A stretch of DNA of 64,000 nucleotides from Anabaena sp. PCC 7108 (GCF_000332135.1 NZ_KB235896.1:1313403-1377402), one strand, 5' to 3'. Positions 16,501-26,325 are shown, counted from the stretch's first letter. Numbers and translations are program-made. The notes: generated by a model not told the origin, from the sequence alone.

Positions 16501-16768
16501 CTGGGATGGAGGTTGGTGGTACGCCAAATTCAAGCGGATTGAATTCAGCCAGTCCACCTAGCAATCCAACTTTACGGGTATAAATACGGCTGAGTTCTGT
16601 AGAACTAGGATCGAAGTATGGAACAGCCCATTCGTCTGGCGCATCCTGAACATAATCTGCTTTGTTAAGAATGTTATGCCAGAAAACATCGACGTTTTGA
16701 GAACCAGCGAATAGACCTGACATCCCAATAATCGCAATGTCAGCTTGCTGTTGGTTACTACTGATCAT
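13520..16768 (-). CDS. Type I PKS/PUFA-synthase-like protein, KS-AT
   Basis: A 1082-residue synthase. Residues ~8-440 are a ketosynthase with an intact triad: Cys212 in DAACSSSL, His in EAHGTGIPVGD and His in SMIGHCIPASG, so it is not a chain-length-factor remnant. Residues ~560-880 are an acyltransferase (FLFPGEGSQYVNM; Ser682 in GHSTGEYAAL; RAYHTPLF). The remaining ~200 residues are low-complexity linker, ending in LHFELMQEFLANQSKVSEAF, a motif found after ATs in PUFA-type synthases. It has no ACP of its own, so it must load an ACP in another protein, either the first synthase gene or the ACP-ST at 47.7 kb. It lies 54 bp after the KR-DH gene. Confidence 0.88.
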   Translation of the reverse strand: MISSNQQQADIAIIGMSGLFAGSQNVDVFWHNILNKADYVQDAPDEWAVPYFDPSSTELSRIYTRKVGLLGGLAEFNPLEFGVPPTSIPGSEPDHFLALKLARDALQHAGYLDKPLGREKTGVILGRGATPNRGTLTGLQHGAILDQTIDLLQKLLPTLDQETLNEIRQELKASIPDLPPEAGPGLVSNIAVGRIANRLDLRGPSYMIDAACSSSLIAVELAMKELRSNRSDMMLVGGVQASMTPQIYMLFCKLNALSRTKIRPFDKEAAGTLLGEGCGFLVLKRLTDAERDRDQIYAVLKQVGLSSDGKALGLLAPRLEGEVLALERAYSEAGIDPTTVNLIEAHGTGIPVGDKTEIKTLTQIFGSRQGKLPQCGLGSVKSMIGHCIPASGIAGFIKLSLALHHKILPPTLCDEVNPDLGLEETPFYVNTQTRPWIHGNQESPRRAGISAFGFGGVNAHAILEEYTGPNTADKQFHSQWSHELFIFSGENKQDILTLGRQVQQYLQANPLPSLVGLAVTLASQQAGTYRLAIVAENATDLQKKLKQALEKIAKPDCERLQTRNGVYYATPTVNSKEGKTAFLFPGEGSQYVNMLADLCLYFPSVRSWFDISDATFTGLWETLPSQFVFPPPTCLTGEEKQMLSQGLYNIDVATETVFTADIALYHLLSQFGIKPDVMVGHSTGEYAALSASGTIQADNLDDQIKIKRNLNQIYKELEAANTVPRGVLLTVGALDPQVVENLLQKFEGKLFLAMDNCPNQKILFGAPEVITEVAQQVKAWGGIYQELPFDRAYHTPLFLEMGNVLERYYEDLPVGTAHTPLYSCASVAPFPTEANAIRELVAKQWSTRVRFCEMIERLYEEGIRTFIEVGPSNNLTSFVEDILRKREFLAIASNSQRKSGLEQLLLLLAQLFVKGTKLDWKPLYQYRTAEPVDLDASNVGTVKPKSSPVLDLLMPRMSLSSELIEKVRSKLDEPGLNQLQLPTENESNNMTLSSPALNSISLDNFSPVSETRVTTQRVAEEIVSPGSSFTSVAGRTTPLSPDVQLSVVDLHFELMQEFLANQSKVSEAFFSNYSDSTENEER

Positions 16769-16823
16769 TTCCCTTCCGTTTGGTTGATATGTTATTGATA
16801 GTTTTTCTTCTAAATTTGATACA

Positions 16824-19298
16824 TCACTCTCTAGCTGTTAGGCGGTTGAGCGCTTTACTACAGGTATTTTCCATGTCCTCAAGCCGCAAATAAAGACGGT
16901 TGCTTGAGTCCATAAACATAGCATCAAAGACCATAGTAGTGAGATTAAAAAGCTTGACACGTAATTCTACGCGCAAATTACTCTTTAATGGTATCTCTCC
17001 ATAGCGAATGATACGTTTAAATCGTGCAGGTAATCCCCCCATATCGCCATGGATGCGAGTCCATATTAATGCCATCTGTAAGGAAGCATCAATAAGACCT
17101 GGATCAAACAACCAGCTCTTATTAAGTTGAGAATTATTCAACCAAACAGCAGGTGCGCTTGTGTTAACTTTTGCTTCCATACCTTGTTCATTAAAACGGT
17201 CTATCGATGTCAGAAGTTGAAAAAGCGGTCCATGAAAGCAATAATTTTGGTAAGCAGTAGAAATGTTTAATCCCGTATTGATATTCAAAGAAGGAATCTC
17301 TATTTCCTTAACTTCTTCCAGTTGTGGACGAAGAACAAAAAAGGCACGGTAATGAGCTGCACCATCTGAATCTAAGATTTCTGCAGCTACTTGCAGAGTG
17401 TCTCCATCTGTATGAGTAGAGGCACGCGCTTGCAGTTTAATTTCATGCCCTTTCTCTGATTTAAGGACAATACCTCTTAATACTTTAAGGTCACGGACTT
17501 CGCTGACAATCCAATCTGGCCAAGCTGATTGAACAAATTCGGCCATGAGTTCCATCGCGCAGGCAGCAGCTAGTACTGGCTTACCATCAAGGCAATGGTC
17601 TTGAAGATATGGATGAGATGACAAAGAAATGGTCTGATTGAGACTAACAGTTCCATTAGGTTGAATGGTAGGAATAGTGGGGATAAAAGGAAACAACAAT
17701 TGTGTTTGTGTTGTTTGTCTACTTGAATCCTGCTTTAGCTTGTCATCACCACCAGCCATTGTGCTTTCAGGTGCTTCCCCCTCAAAAAATCCTGTGATTA
17801 ATTCTACTTGGTTATCGTTTCCATAAAGAAGTTCATTGATAAAGAATTGTTTTCCTGCTGCTGGAGGAATAGGAATCACCCCTCGCTCTCTAAATTGACG
17901 GTTTACTTCTTCAGAAGCCATTCCTGTCACGTCCCAAGGACCCCAATTGATTGACAAAACTTTAGTATTCGGCCACTCATAGTGCATCCACCAGGCAAAG
18001 CGATTGATGACCTCGTTAGCAGCTGCATAGTCACATTGCCCTCGATTGCCTGTCCGACCAGCAACTGAGGCAAAAATAACCATTAACTTCAGAGATTCAG
18101 GACAAAGATAACGACTGAGAATAAAGGTGCTATTGACTTTAGTATTGAAAACTTGTTCAAAAGACGCAGTTGTTTTATCAATAATCAGTTTGTCCTGAAT
18201 AATACCAGCACCCTGGACAACAGCATCAATTCGTCCATAGCGCTCATATACTTGATCAATTAGAGCGCCAAACAAGCCAACATCGGTTACATCAACAGAG
18301 TAATATTCAACATTAGCTCCTGCTTCTTTAAAGAGATTTAAGTTATCACGAATAGCGCGATCGCGCTGCAATTGCTTAACCTGTTGTTCAATTTGTGCAG
18401 GTGTTGGTGTTTGACCTTCCTCTCTAGCTTGCTGTATTAGTAATCGGCGCAAAATACCTATATCTTCAATTCCTTGAATCAGAGATGGTTCTTCGATTGG
18501 CTTTGGAGATCGGCCTACCAGAATTAGTGTCATACCAGGAACTAGCATTGCACTAACAATCTCAGATGTAATCCCTCTAGATCCACCAATACAAAGCACA
18601 ATCCAGTCTTGACTAGGAAGAGCTAAAGTGTCTTTTTCTAAGTTGGTTATTAAAGGAGATATTATCGCATCAAAAACTGTGCGTTGCCCTTGAGGATATC
18701 CAATTTCAACATCCTTGTTCTGGCTGATTAATTCTCCTACAAGACTGGTCGCAATATCAGCAGCGCCAGTGTCAGCCGCAAAATCAATTGATTTCGCCTT
18801 GACGGTTGGCCACTCAATCATCATGGTTTTCAGCAGTCCATTGCTACTACCGCTCAGAGGAAGACTTGGACCACAATGACTGCGGCGACCAAAATTTCCT
18901 CCCAACATAGAAGCAGCCAGGACTTGGCCTTGAGATTGTTTTAAGTCATTTGCACACAATTGTAATAAATGAAACAAGCTCTTAGACTGAGTATCTGCCA
19001 ACTCACACCACTCTTGAAAATTTGTTGGCATTGGAATGTTTGTTAAGCCAGCAAGGTGAATGATTCCCACTACTGATCCGTGGGATTCTTTTAGTTGGGA
19101 AACAACTTGAGCTAAATTTTCTTTCTTGCCTAGGGTAGATGTAGTTAGAATTGCTGCTGTAATCCCGTATAACTGGAGTGCTTCTACAAGATGAGCAGCT
19201 ACTCCCAATTGATCCTCGGTGATTAAGTGTAGCCCTGTTAAGGTTTTAGCCTCAGCTATATCAATGAGCGGTAGTGGTTTGTGTGTCGCTTCCATCAC
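16824..19298 (-). CDS. Ketoreductase-dehydratase protein (KR-DH)
   Basis: An 824-residue enzyme. Residues ~1-200 form a degenerate Rossmann-like structural half of a KR. Residues ~230-490 form the catalytic KR with the NAD(P) loop CIGGSRGIT, RYGRIDAVVQGAGI, FASVAGRTGNRGQCDYAAAN (Ser and Tyr) and the NWGPWD motif. Residues ~555-815 form a PfaC/PKS-type hot-dog dehydratase with SSHPYLQDHCLDGKPVL; the usual Pro after GxxxL is Ala, while the second acidic motif is kept (FDPGLIDASLQ). It would reduce the beta-keto group and dehydrate the product. Start: GTG at 19298 is followed directly by an ATG. Its 13-bp distance from the first synthase gene indicates one transcript. Confidence 0.85.
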   Translation of the reverse strand: MMEATHKPLPLIDIAEAKTLTGLHLITEDQLGVAAHLVEALQLYGITAAILTTSTLGKKENLAQVVSQLKESHGSVVGIIHLAGLTNIPMPTNFQEWCELADTQSKSLFHLLQLCANDLKQSQGQVLAASMLGGNFGRRSHCGPSLPLSGSSNGLLKTMMIEWPTVKAKSIDFAADTGAADIATSLVGELISQNKDVEIGYPQGQRTVFDAIISPLITNLEKDTLALPSQDWIVLCIGGSRGITSEIVSAMLVPGMTLILVGRSPKPIEEPSLIQGIEDIGILRRLLIQQAREEGQTPTPAQIEQQVKQLQRDRAIRDNLNLFKEAGANVEYYSVDVTDVGLFGALIDQVYERYGRIDAVVQGAGIIQDKLIIDKTTASFEQVFNTKVNSTFILSRYLCPESLKLMVIFASVAGRTGNRGQCDYAAANEVINRFAWWMHYEWPNTKVLSINWGPWDVTGMASEEVNRQFRERGVIPIPPAAGKQFFINELLYGNDNQVELITGFFEGEAPESTMAGGDDKLKQDSSRQTTQTQLLFPFIPTIPTIQPNGTVSLNQTISLSSHPYLQDHCLDGKPVLAAACAMELMAEFVQSAWPDWIVSEVRDLKVLRGIVLKSEKGHEIKLQARASTHTDGDTLQVAAEILDSDGAAHYRAFFVLRPQLEEVKEIEIPSLNINTGLNISTAYQNYCFHGPLFQLLTSIDRFNEQGMEAKVNTSAPAVWLNNSQLNKSWLFDPGLIDASLQMALIWTRIHGDMGGLPARFKRIIRYGEIPLKSNLRVELRVKLFNLTTMVFDAMFMDSSNRLYLRLEDMENTCSKALNRLTARE

Positions 19299-19312
19299 GT
19301 AGCGCGGGGAAG

Positions 19313-22300
19313 CTACCGCGCTATGGGCTTTCCCAAGCCACTTGTCTCCGGTTCTGGCTGATAACCATTATTGTTGACGTTTTTGAGAACAACATCAACC
19401 ACCCCGTTGAGGCTCTTTGCTTGGGTCAATGTTTCCATCTGATTCTGTACAGTAGCAGCCAAAGGTGCCGGCAAGTGGTTGAGAAGTGTGCCAAAGATTT
19501 CAACTCGTTTAATGGAGTCAATTCCCAGTTCCGCTTCCATGTCTTGATCAAGCCCTAGCATCTCTTGAGGATAACCAGTGCGATCGCTCACTAGGTCTAG
19601 AAGAATTTGGATTAATTGTTCACGACTGGGGATATTAGATTCTGTACTTGTAGGTGCAGGAGCAATAACATTTGGTTTATGCTCTTGAATGATTGGTGCT
19701 TCTACTTGTTTTTGAACAGATTGAACCTGGTGGATAGGATTAGTTTCATTAGGCTTTGCAGTCATGGATGAATTCTGAACAAAGGTATCATTTGTAAATG
19801 ACACTGAAGGCACCGCAGGAGTCGAATTTACTGGTACTTGATGATTTTGAATTTGAGGAACAGAGGGTGGTGCAGCTGTACTGTTAGTAGGTATGGAATT
19901 AACATAAACAAGCTGTCCCGATGTAACGCTGCTCAAAAACTGTTTCATGACTTCTTCTTGAAGCTTCAGAAACTCTCGCATTGTGTGTTGGTAAGCCTGA
20001 TATGCCAAGAGAGAAGCTTCTTTTGAGTCAGGAGTTGGTTGAATGGATTGAATTTGTGACATTTTCGATAGTTTTGCTTGATTGGGTACTACTAAAGATG
20101 TTGAGTTGCCGTTAGCATCTGTTGAAAAACCATTTGTTTGGTTAGATGTCATATTAATAACTTTTTTATCATTGTTATTTCCAGTTTTATCCACAGATAT
20201 TTTTGCTAATTCCTGTACAGTGTCTAAGTTTAAAGGAGATATGTTCCCTGTCACTCCTACTACTTCATTACTCTGCCTAACTGAGCCACCAGTAACAAAC
20301 CAAGTATTTGGAGATAATTCTTTTTGACGACTTGTTTCCTGAAGCTTTGATATCTCAAGCTGTTGGCAATGACGCTGTTCATAGAGAGCCAATAAATTAA
20401 TTTCGATTCCCTGACTAACTAAAATTCCTAAAGCATCTAATAATCCCTTCAATCCTCTACTTTTGCCATCAAGAGAAACAGCAGTATATTCTTTACCTGC
20501 CAAAGTTTGGTTAACAAGTCTAGTTAAAATCTGCTTTGGTCCTACTTCAATGAATGTACGCGCTCCTGCCTCATACATGGCATTGATTTCTGAAACAAAC
20601 TCTACAGGATTGAGTAGATGTTTAGATAATTGTTGACGAATTTTGACTACATCAAATTCATAGGGAATAGCTGTGACATTGGAATATACTGGAATATTTG
20701 GAATGGAGATAGAAGCAGAAGTAATGGCTTCAGTTAGTGGCTTTTGGGCTGTGGCGATTAAGTGAGAATGAAATGCTCCAGATACAGGCAACATCCGCAC
20801 GGTGATGTTATCAGATTTTAGTCGTTCTACAACTGCTTCAACTGATTTTGTTTTTCCTGAAATTACTGCTTGCAAAGGAGCATTGTGATTAGCAATAATA
20901 ACGTCCTCAATTCCTTCCAAATAAGTTAGTAAATCCTCACGGGACAATTGAACAGCAGCCATAGTCCCGTCAGAAATATCACAGGCATTTGCCATCACTT
21001 GTCCACGTATTTCTGAGAGTTTTAGAAACTCTTCACGAGTTAAAACTCCAGCTGCATACAGGGCAGTATACTCTCCATAGCTGTGACCTGCTACTAGATC
21101 AGGTTTCAATCCTAGCTTAGTTATAAGCGCTAGGTAACCTGTTTCTATAGCACCAATAGCTGGCTGGGCAATATGTGTGTTTGTTAACTGATGTTTGGCA
21201 TGAGTTTTCTCTGCTTCAGAGTAAGCACTGGGAGGATAAATATATTGACTAAGCAATTTCGGAAAAACCGACTGCATTTGCCGATCTGCAATTTCAATTG
21301 CTTCTGCCATTTCCGAGAAATAAAGCGCTATTTCTTTTGCCATTCCTGGATATTGGGCAACTTGTCCAGGGAACAGAAAAGCAATTTTGCTCTTATTTGT
21401 TTTTGAGGCTGGTTTAACAAATAAATTCAAATAGATGTTAGGTGGAAGAGAAATAACTTCCTTGTTTGTCAATGAAGCCAGAACTAAATTTAATGAATCA
21501 GTGAGTTGTGAGAAATTTTCCACTACCAAACAGAGACAGGTACTGTAGTTCTTCTGCTCTTGAGCTTGTTTGGTTAGTGTATAAGCTATGTCTCTGAGTT
21601 TTAGTTTTGCGCCATTTAACAAGTTCTGTTGTAGTGTTTTTAGAGCCTGAATCAATGTTTCACGGCTAGACTCTTTCCACACAAGAAGTTCCTGTGGCCA
21701 AGTGTTTGTGCCTCGTGGCAGATTCCTATATTCACCTTGATATTCTTCTAACACAGCATGAAAGTTGGTGCCACCAAAACCAAAGGCACTAATACCTGCT
21801 CGTCGAGGATAATGAGGATGACTTAACCACGGATGAGCTTCCTGTAATAAATAGACAGGACTGGTATCTTGCTGTAAATTCTCTAAAGGTTTTTCGACAT
21901 TATTATGGGGTGGTAATACCTTGTAATGTAGAGATAAAGCGGCTTTGACTAGAGCTACGATGCCAGCGGAGCTTTTCGTATGACCGATCATGGTTTTGAC
22001 AGAACCCAAAACACAAGATTTGGGAGATGCTTGATTGTCCTTCAGGACACTGATAACAGTTTCTAATTCTGTGCGATCGCCTGCAACAGTTCCGGTTCCA
22101 TGAGCTTCATATAAGCCAAGAGTGCTGGGAGAGAACCCTGCTTTACGATAAGAGCGATGAAAGGCTCGTTTTTGTCCAGCACTAGCAGGGGCTGTCATGC
22201 TTAAGCCTTTTCCATCGCTAGAACTGGCTACACTTTTAATAACGGCATAGATTCTGTCACCATCTCTTTCCGCATCGGCCAGACGCTTGAGGATGACAAC

Positions 22301-25150
22301 TGCTACTCCCTCACTAATTACAATGCCATCGGCAGATTGATCGAAACTCCGAGTAACTCCTCGTGGTGAAAGAGCTTGAGTCTTACTAAAGCAAAAATAA
22401 GCAAATGGAGATTGAACTGTATCTACTCCTCCAGCAATTGCGACGTTGCATCGTCCCTGCTCTAATTCTGATACAGCCAAATCTATAGCTGCAAGTGATG
22501 AAGCACAGGCAGCATCTACAGTGTAGTTGGCTCCACCAAAATCAAAGCGATTAGCAATTCGTCCGGCTGTGACATTAAAGAGAATTCCTGGAAATGACTC
22601 CTCAGTCCACTGTGGTAATCGCTCCCAAGCCTGGGCATCTGGTTTGTCAACCATGCGGGGAACTTCAGATCTTGTAGCATACTGCTGCCCTAAATCTGCC
22701 ATCCCACCGCTGGCTCCTAAAATAACTGATGTATTTTCTCGATCAAAGTCAGCGTTCTCATAACCTGCATCTACCAAAGCTAGTCGAACTGTTTCTAAAG
22801 CTAATAGTTGCATTGGTTCAATTGACTTGAGTGATTTAGGCGGAATCCCAAAGCGGATGGGATTGAATGCTACATCATCTAAAAAACCACCCCATTTTGA
22901 GTAAACTTTGTCTTTGGCTCTGCGGTCTGCATCATAGTACAATCTCCAATCCCATCGATGAGAAGGAATTTCGGTAATAGCATTCACTTTGGAGATGATA
23001 TTTTCCCAAAAAGTATCAGGATCTTGAGCCTTGGGAAGCAATGTTCCAATGCCGATGATGGCGATATCAGAAGGCTGAGGCTGAGAATCTTCTGATGTTT
23101 TGACAGATAAAATTTGCGGTGATTTTACTTGTAGCCACTCCACACCACCAGATGAAACTTCTTCATGCAAGTCTTTAACTGTGCAGATATCGTTTCTTAA
23201 GGTTGCGACTTGCCCAATCATGTACATACCATCTTTGAGTTGGGTGGATTCATCAACGTTGGTAATCCCCAACTGAGTTCGCCTCAAACCTTTAGCTGCT
23301 ACACGTAATCTTCCTAGTGTTAAATCTTCCAGAGTATTCTTAATTTCCTCTGAGCTTTTACCAGCTAATAACATACTGAGTCTGGTTTTATAGAACTCCT
23401 CTGCAAAGGGAGTGACAGCGCATCGGGAGGCATGACCTGGACCTGTTTCTAGGTTAATAGTTTCTGTACAAGTTAAGGCTTGATTCTGGTACTCTTTGAC
23501 GATAGCACCACAATCTACAGCTTCTTGCGTAAATAGATATGCACTTCCCATGAGAACGCCAATTTTCATTCCCCGTTCAGCTAAGGGAGCGGCCATAGCA
23601 CTAATCATTGCTGCTGAACAAGCATCATGAATCCCTCCAGCAAACAGAATATGAATTTCCTGCTCTGTACCTGAAGGGACTTTTTCTAACAATACTTCTA
23701 TAGCACTTTCCCATAAAACAAAACTACTCAGGGGACCAACGTGTCCGCCACACTCTCGCCCTTCAAATATTAAACGCTTGGCTCCTTGTGATAGATACAA
23801 ACGTAAAAGGCCTGGGGTGGGAACATGAATATAAGTAGCAATTCCCTCTGCTTCTAACTTGGCTGCTTGATCAGGTCGTCCGCCAGCAATCAAGGCAAAA
23901 GAAGGTTTAACATTTCTCACAACTTCTAGTTGCTCCTCTCGTAAGGCATGAGGTACAAAACCTAAAATTCCTACGCCCCAAGAACGATGACCAAGTAGTA
24001 CTTTAGTTTGTCGTAGCAATTTATCAACTTGCTCTTTTTGCATCAGTGCTAAGGCCAGCATTGGCAATGCACCTGCTTGAGAAACTGCATTAGCAAATTC
24101 ACCAACATCACTCACCCGTGTCATCGGTCCCTGTACAATTGGGTATTGTGTCTGATGGGAAATAGCTAAAGGCGATTCAGGTCGTAAAGGTTGAAGTTTA
24201 TTGCTTGTTTCTATGTGTTTTTCACTCTTCTTTAGTAATGCCTGAATAAATTTACCAATGGTTCGATAACGATCACGAATGCCTTCTGCCAAACCTATGG
24301 TTTGTCCAATTGGCCAAGCATTTACGCTAGGAGATCCCCAACCAATTAACTGGTCAGCTTCTATCTGCCATTCTGAGCTGTCCTTGCCTTCAATCTCGGC
24401 TTTTTCTGCCAGCTTTTTCAAATTTTGAGCAATAGGAAGACTGGGATGGTACAACACTCGAACCGGATTACCTAATCTTTCTCCATAAACAGTCGCTTCT
24501 TGCCCACCCAGGTTATGAAGATATTTCTGCCAGTCTTTCGGTAAAGGAGATTCGGGCATCAACCATAGCTGATCATCTAATACTACACCTGATGCTCCGG
24601 CTGCACGGCAGGCGGCTGCAGTATGAATACTGATACCACCTTGTATATAAATAGGGTTGCATTGTAGCTGCACTAATTTCTGAAGCAGGATAAATGCCGG
24701 GTCATTTCCACCCCATCCCCCGCTTTCGCTACCTTTAGCAATTAATCCATGAATCTGGGAAGATACAGTTTCTAGATCAGAGACTTGATTAACATTAGTT
24801 ACCTCAAGTAATAGCTGACGAGACGGAGTCTGTGGAAGTGCTGCGATCGCTTTTTGTAAGTTATCAGGAGTCCAGCGGCATAAAATTAAGCAGTGAGGCT
24901 GCTGATTTAACAACTCTAGCAAAGGCTGAATCAATGGCAGTTGGTTCACTCTTAGGCGTAACCCCACTGATTTTTGCAAACCTACTGAATTTATCAATTG
25001 ATGAAGAGTTTGAGTTGCTTTCTCTAAATCAAAATCATTACAAAATTCCAGGTCTAGAATACCTACACCACCTGCGCGCACTGTGGCAACAGCTATTCCA
25101 GGATGAGGCATTGTGATCGGGCTAATGGAAAAGCAGGTAAACATATTCAT
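19313..25150 (-). CDS. Bi-NMO/enoylreductase-like - KS - AT - ACP synthase
   Basis: A 1945-residue protein, first gene of the operon. Residues ~5-230 are a TIM-barrel half related to nitronate monooxygenase (SISPITMPHPGIAVATVRAG, PIYIQGGISIHTAAACRAAG). Residues ~335-660 are a second, more complete NMO/PfaD-type barrel (PIVQGPMTRVSDV, GRECGGHVGPLSSF), probably the FMN enoyl reductase. KS spans ~700-1130 with Cys882 (DAACASSL), EAHGTGTVAGD and TMIGHTKSSAG. AT spans ~1260-1560 with Ser1357 in GHSYGEYTAL and a malonyl-like GAFHSHL. One ACP lies at ~1845-1920 with Ser1879 in ELGIDSIKRVEI, the PUFA-synthase-type signature. A single ACP rather than a tandem ACP array sets it apart from EPA/DHA synthases. 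Confidence 0.88.
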   Translation of the reverse strand: MNMFTCFSISPITMPHPGIAVATVRAGGVGILDLEFCNDFDLEKATQTLHQLINSVGLQKSVGLRLRVNQLPLIQPLLELLNQQPHCLILCRWTPDNLQKAIAALPQTPSRQLLLEVTNVNQVSDLETVSSQIHGLIAKGSESGGWGGNDPAFILLQKLVQLQCNPIYIQGGISIHTAAACRAAGASGVVLDDQLWLMPESPLPKDWQKYLHNLGGQEATVYGERLGNPVRVLYHPSLPIAQNLKKLAEKAEIEGKDSSEWQIEADQLIGWGSPSVNAWPIGQTIGLAEGIRDRYRTIGKFIQALLKKSEKHIETSNKLQPLRPESPLAISHQTQYPIVQGPMTRVSDVGEFANAVSQAGALPMLALALMQKEQVDKLLRQTKVLLGHRSWGVGILGFVPHALREEQLEVVRNVKPSFALIAGGRPDQAAKLEAEGIATYIHVPTPGLLRLYLSQGAKRLIFEGRECGGHVGPLSSFVLWESAIEVLLEKVPSGTEQEIHILFAGGIHDACSAAMISAMAAPLAERGMKIGVLMGSAYLFTQEAVDCGAIVKEYQNQALTCTETINLETGPGHASRCAVTPFAEEFYKTRLSMLLAGKSSEEIKNTLEDLTLGRLRVAAKGLRRTQLGITNVDESTQLKDGMYMIGQVATLRNDICTVKDLHEEVSSGGVEWLQVKSPQILSVKTSEDSQPQPSDIAIIGIGTLLPKAQDPDTFWENIISKVNAITEIPSHRWDWRLYYDADRRAKDKVYSKWGGFLDDVAFNPIRFGIPPKSLKSIEPMQLLALETVRLALVDAGYENADFDRENTSVILGASGGMADLGQQYATRSEVPRMVDKPDAQAWERLPQWTEESFPGILFNVTAGRIANRFDFGGANYTVDAACASSLAAIDLAVSELEQGRCNVAIAGGVDTVQSPFAYFCFSKTQALSPRGVTRSFDQSADGIVISEGVAVVILKRLADAERDGDRIYAVIKSVASSSDGKGLSMTAPASAGQKRAFHRSYRKAGFSPSTLGLYEAHGTGTVAGDRTELETVISVLKDNQASPKSCVLGSVKTMIGHTKSSAGIVALVKAALSLHYKVLPPHNNVEKPLENLQQDTSPVYLLQEAHPWLSHPHYPRRAGISAFGFGGTNFHAVLEEYQGEYRNLPRGTNTWPQELLVWKESSRETLIQALKTLQQNLLNGAKLKLRDIAYTLTKQAQEQKNYSTCLCLVVENFSQLTDSLNLVLASLTNKEVISLPPNIYLNLFVKPASKTNKSKIAFLFPGQVAQYPGMAKEIALYFSEMAEAIEIADRQMQSVFPKLLSQYIYPPSAYSEAEKTHAKHQLTNTHIAQPAIGAIETGYLALITKLGLKPDLVAGHSYGEYTALYAAGVLTREEFLKLSEIRGQVMANACDISDGTMAAVQLSREDLLTYLEGIEDVIIANHNAPLQAVISGKTKSVEAVVERLKSDNITVRMLPVSGAFHSHLIATAQKPLTEAITSASISIPNIPVYSNVTAIPYEFDVVKIRQQLSKHLLNPVEFVSEINAMYEAGARTFIEVGPKQILTRLVNQTLAGKEYTAVSLDGKSRGLKGLLDALGILVSQGIEINLLALYEQRHCQQLEISKLQETSRQKELSPNTWFVTGGSVRQSNEVVGVTGNISPLNLDTVQELAKISVDKTGNNNDKKVINMTSNQTNGFSTDANGNSTSLVVPNQAKLSKMSQIQSIQPTPDSKEASLLAYQAYQHTMREFLKLQEEVMKQFLSSVTSGQLVYVNSIPTNSTAAPPSVPQIQNHQVPVNSTPAVPSVSFTNDTFVQNSSMTAKPNETNPIHQVQSVQKQVEAPIIQEHKPNVIAPAPTSTESNIPSREQLIQILLDLVSDRTGYPQEMLGLDQDMEAELGIDSIKRVEIFGTLLNHLPAPLAATVQNQMETLTQAKSLNGVVDVVLKNVNNNGYQPEPETSGLGKPIAR

Positions 25151-25467
25151 GTTGCTCTAGTGTCTAAAATCCTTAACTTCTTTTTGCAAGTAGTTCTCAA
25201 AACTCATTGCTTAACGTCGTGCTAAAGCTATTATCAGGTCTTTCTAGATTTCAGAAGTACTCTAATCTAAAGTTTTTCATGCATCTCATGATTGTGCTAA
25301 TTGCTGATTAATCTACGCATACTCTTTTTTATACATGGTGTGCTATATGATTAACTATACTTCTATGAGACGTATTTCGTCACCATTGAGGTAGGAAATC
25401 TCGTAGAAGAAATTATGGCTATTTAAAGGTTACATTATATCATACAAGTAAAAATTATCACGTTAGC

Positions 25468-25620
25468 ATTGACTCAACTCTACAGGTTTTAGACCCAAAG
25501 CAGGAATTAAAGCCTCGGAATCGTCTTTAATCCCCAGTGAGTTTCATCCTGATACATATATCTAATTTGCTTGCTGAATCCAAATTCATCTTGTATGAGA
25601 TTAGCACGTCTTTATACAGA
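25468..25620 (-). pseudogene. IS630-type transposase fragment
   Basis: On the minus strand a fragment reads RANLIQDEFGFSKQIRYMYQ then DETHWGLKTIPRL. After a one-frame shift it continues LIPALGLKPVELSQC. The DE(T/S).WGLKT.P and KPV pattern is that of IS630-family transposases around the second catalytic region. Both flanks are decayed. Confidence 0.5.
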
Positions 25621-25815
25621 AGAAGGATAAACTATGATAAATTTATAACAATTTTATAACAATTTTATATTAGTGGTTTATGGTAAAAAACACGGCTACT
25701 TACTCAGTAAATGTGTGATTTTAGCTTAAATTTTCCGTATTTGGTGGTAAATCGAAATCCTGAGAGTTAAGAATTTCGTGTTTAACTACATAATTTATAG
25801 CAATCCGATTTGATT

Positions 25816-25897
25816 TATAGCAGGTGACAGTCTCAAAAGTCTTTTGGTGTCTAGGTTTGATCATCAGTTGGTGTCCTAACTGCTCTGTCTTGTTGGT
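25816..25897 (+). repeat. Dispersed TATAGCA-ended element, copy 1
   Basis: The stretch from TATAGCAGGTGACAGTC through GGTGTCCTAACTGCTCTGTC is shared with 58504-58610, 33 kb away, at roughly 85% identity by eye. The copy at 58.5 kb has inverted ends; here the right end has decayed. Confidence 0.7.
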
Positions 25898-26074
25898 ATA
25901 GTTGAGATAGGGAACTCCTTACAGAGAAGAAGGATTTTAGCCAAATTGTATTTGATACAAAGATATTCAATGTTATGGCAAACTTGAGAACAACATCGTC
26001 AAAAGTAGGGATGATGTAGTAGATTTATCCACTAATACCAATTCTATGTAAAGCTGCGCCAAATTTATTTGGTC

Positions 26075-26221
26075 AGGACTTACGCAACTGGCACATTGGT
26101 AGGGTGTGGTTCGGCAAGCTCACCAACCACGTCAGATATCAACAATCTGTTTATTTGCAGGATTTATGCAGTAGTAAAGCACCCTACAACAGATTTTCGG
26201 TGTGACACTTGCGTAAGTCCT
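26075..26221. mobile_element. 147-bp MITE with AGGACTTACGCAA ends
   Basis: AGGACTTACGCAA (26075-26087) and its exact reverse complement TTGCGTAAGTCCT (26209-26221) delimit a non-coding 147-bp element; the inverted ends extend imperfectly to about 20 bp. No ORF is present. This end sequence is familiar as a recurrent repeat of Nostoc/Anabaena genomes. No clear target duplication is visible. Confidence 0.75.
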
Positions 26222-26325
26222 ATTTATAAGGAAACAGTATAAATTGCAGGAGCTACAACAATTCTCAACAGCACTGTATCAATTTCAACCTGATCCAAGT
26301 TGAGAACTGGAGTTTTTCAAAAGGG

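Noticed and set aside
19313-25150. Canonical heterocyst glycolipid (hgl) synthase or EPA/DHA synthase
   Set aside because: The hgl proteins are not known to me to carry N-terminal NMO domains, and EPA/DHA synthases have tandem ACPs and a separate PfaD; only the general family resemblance holds.
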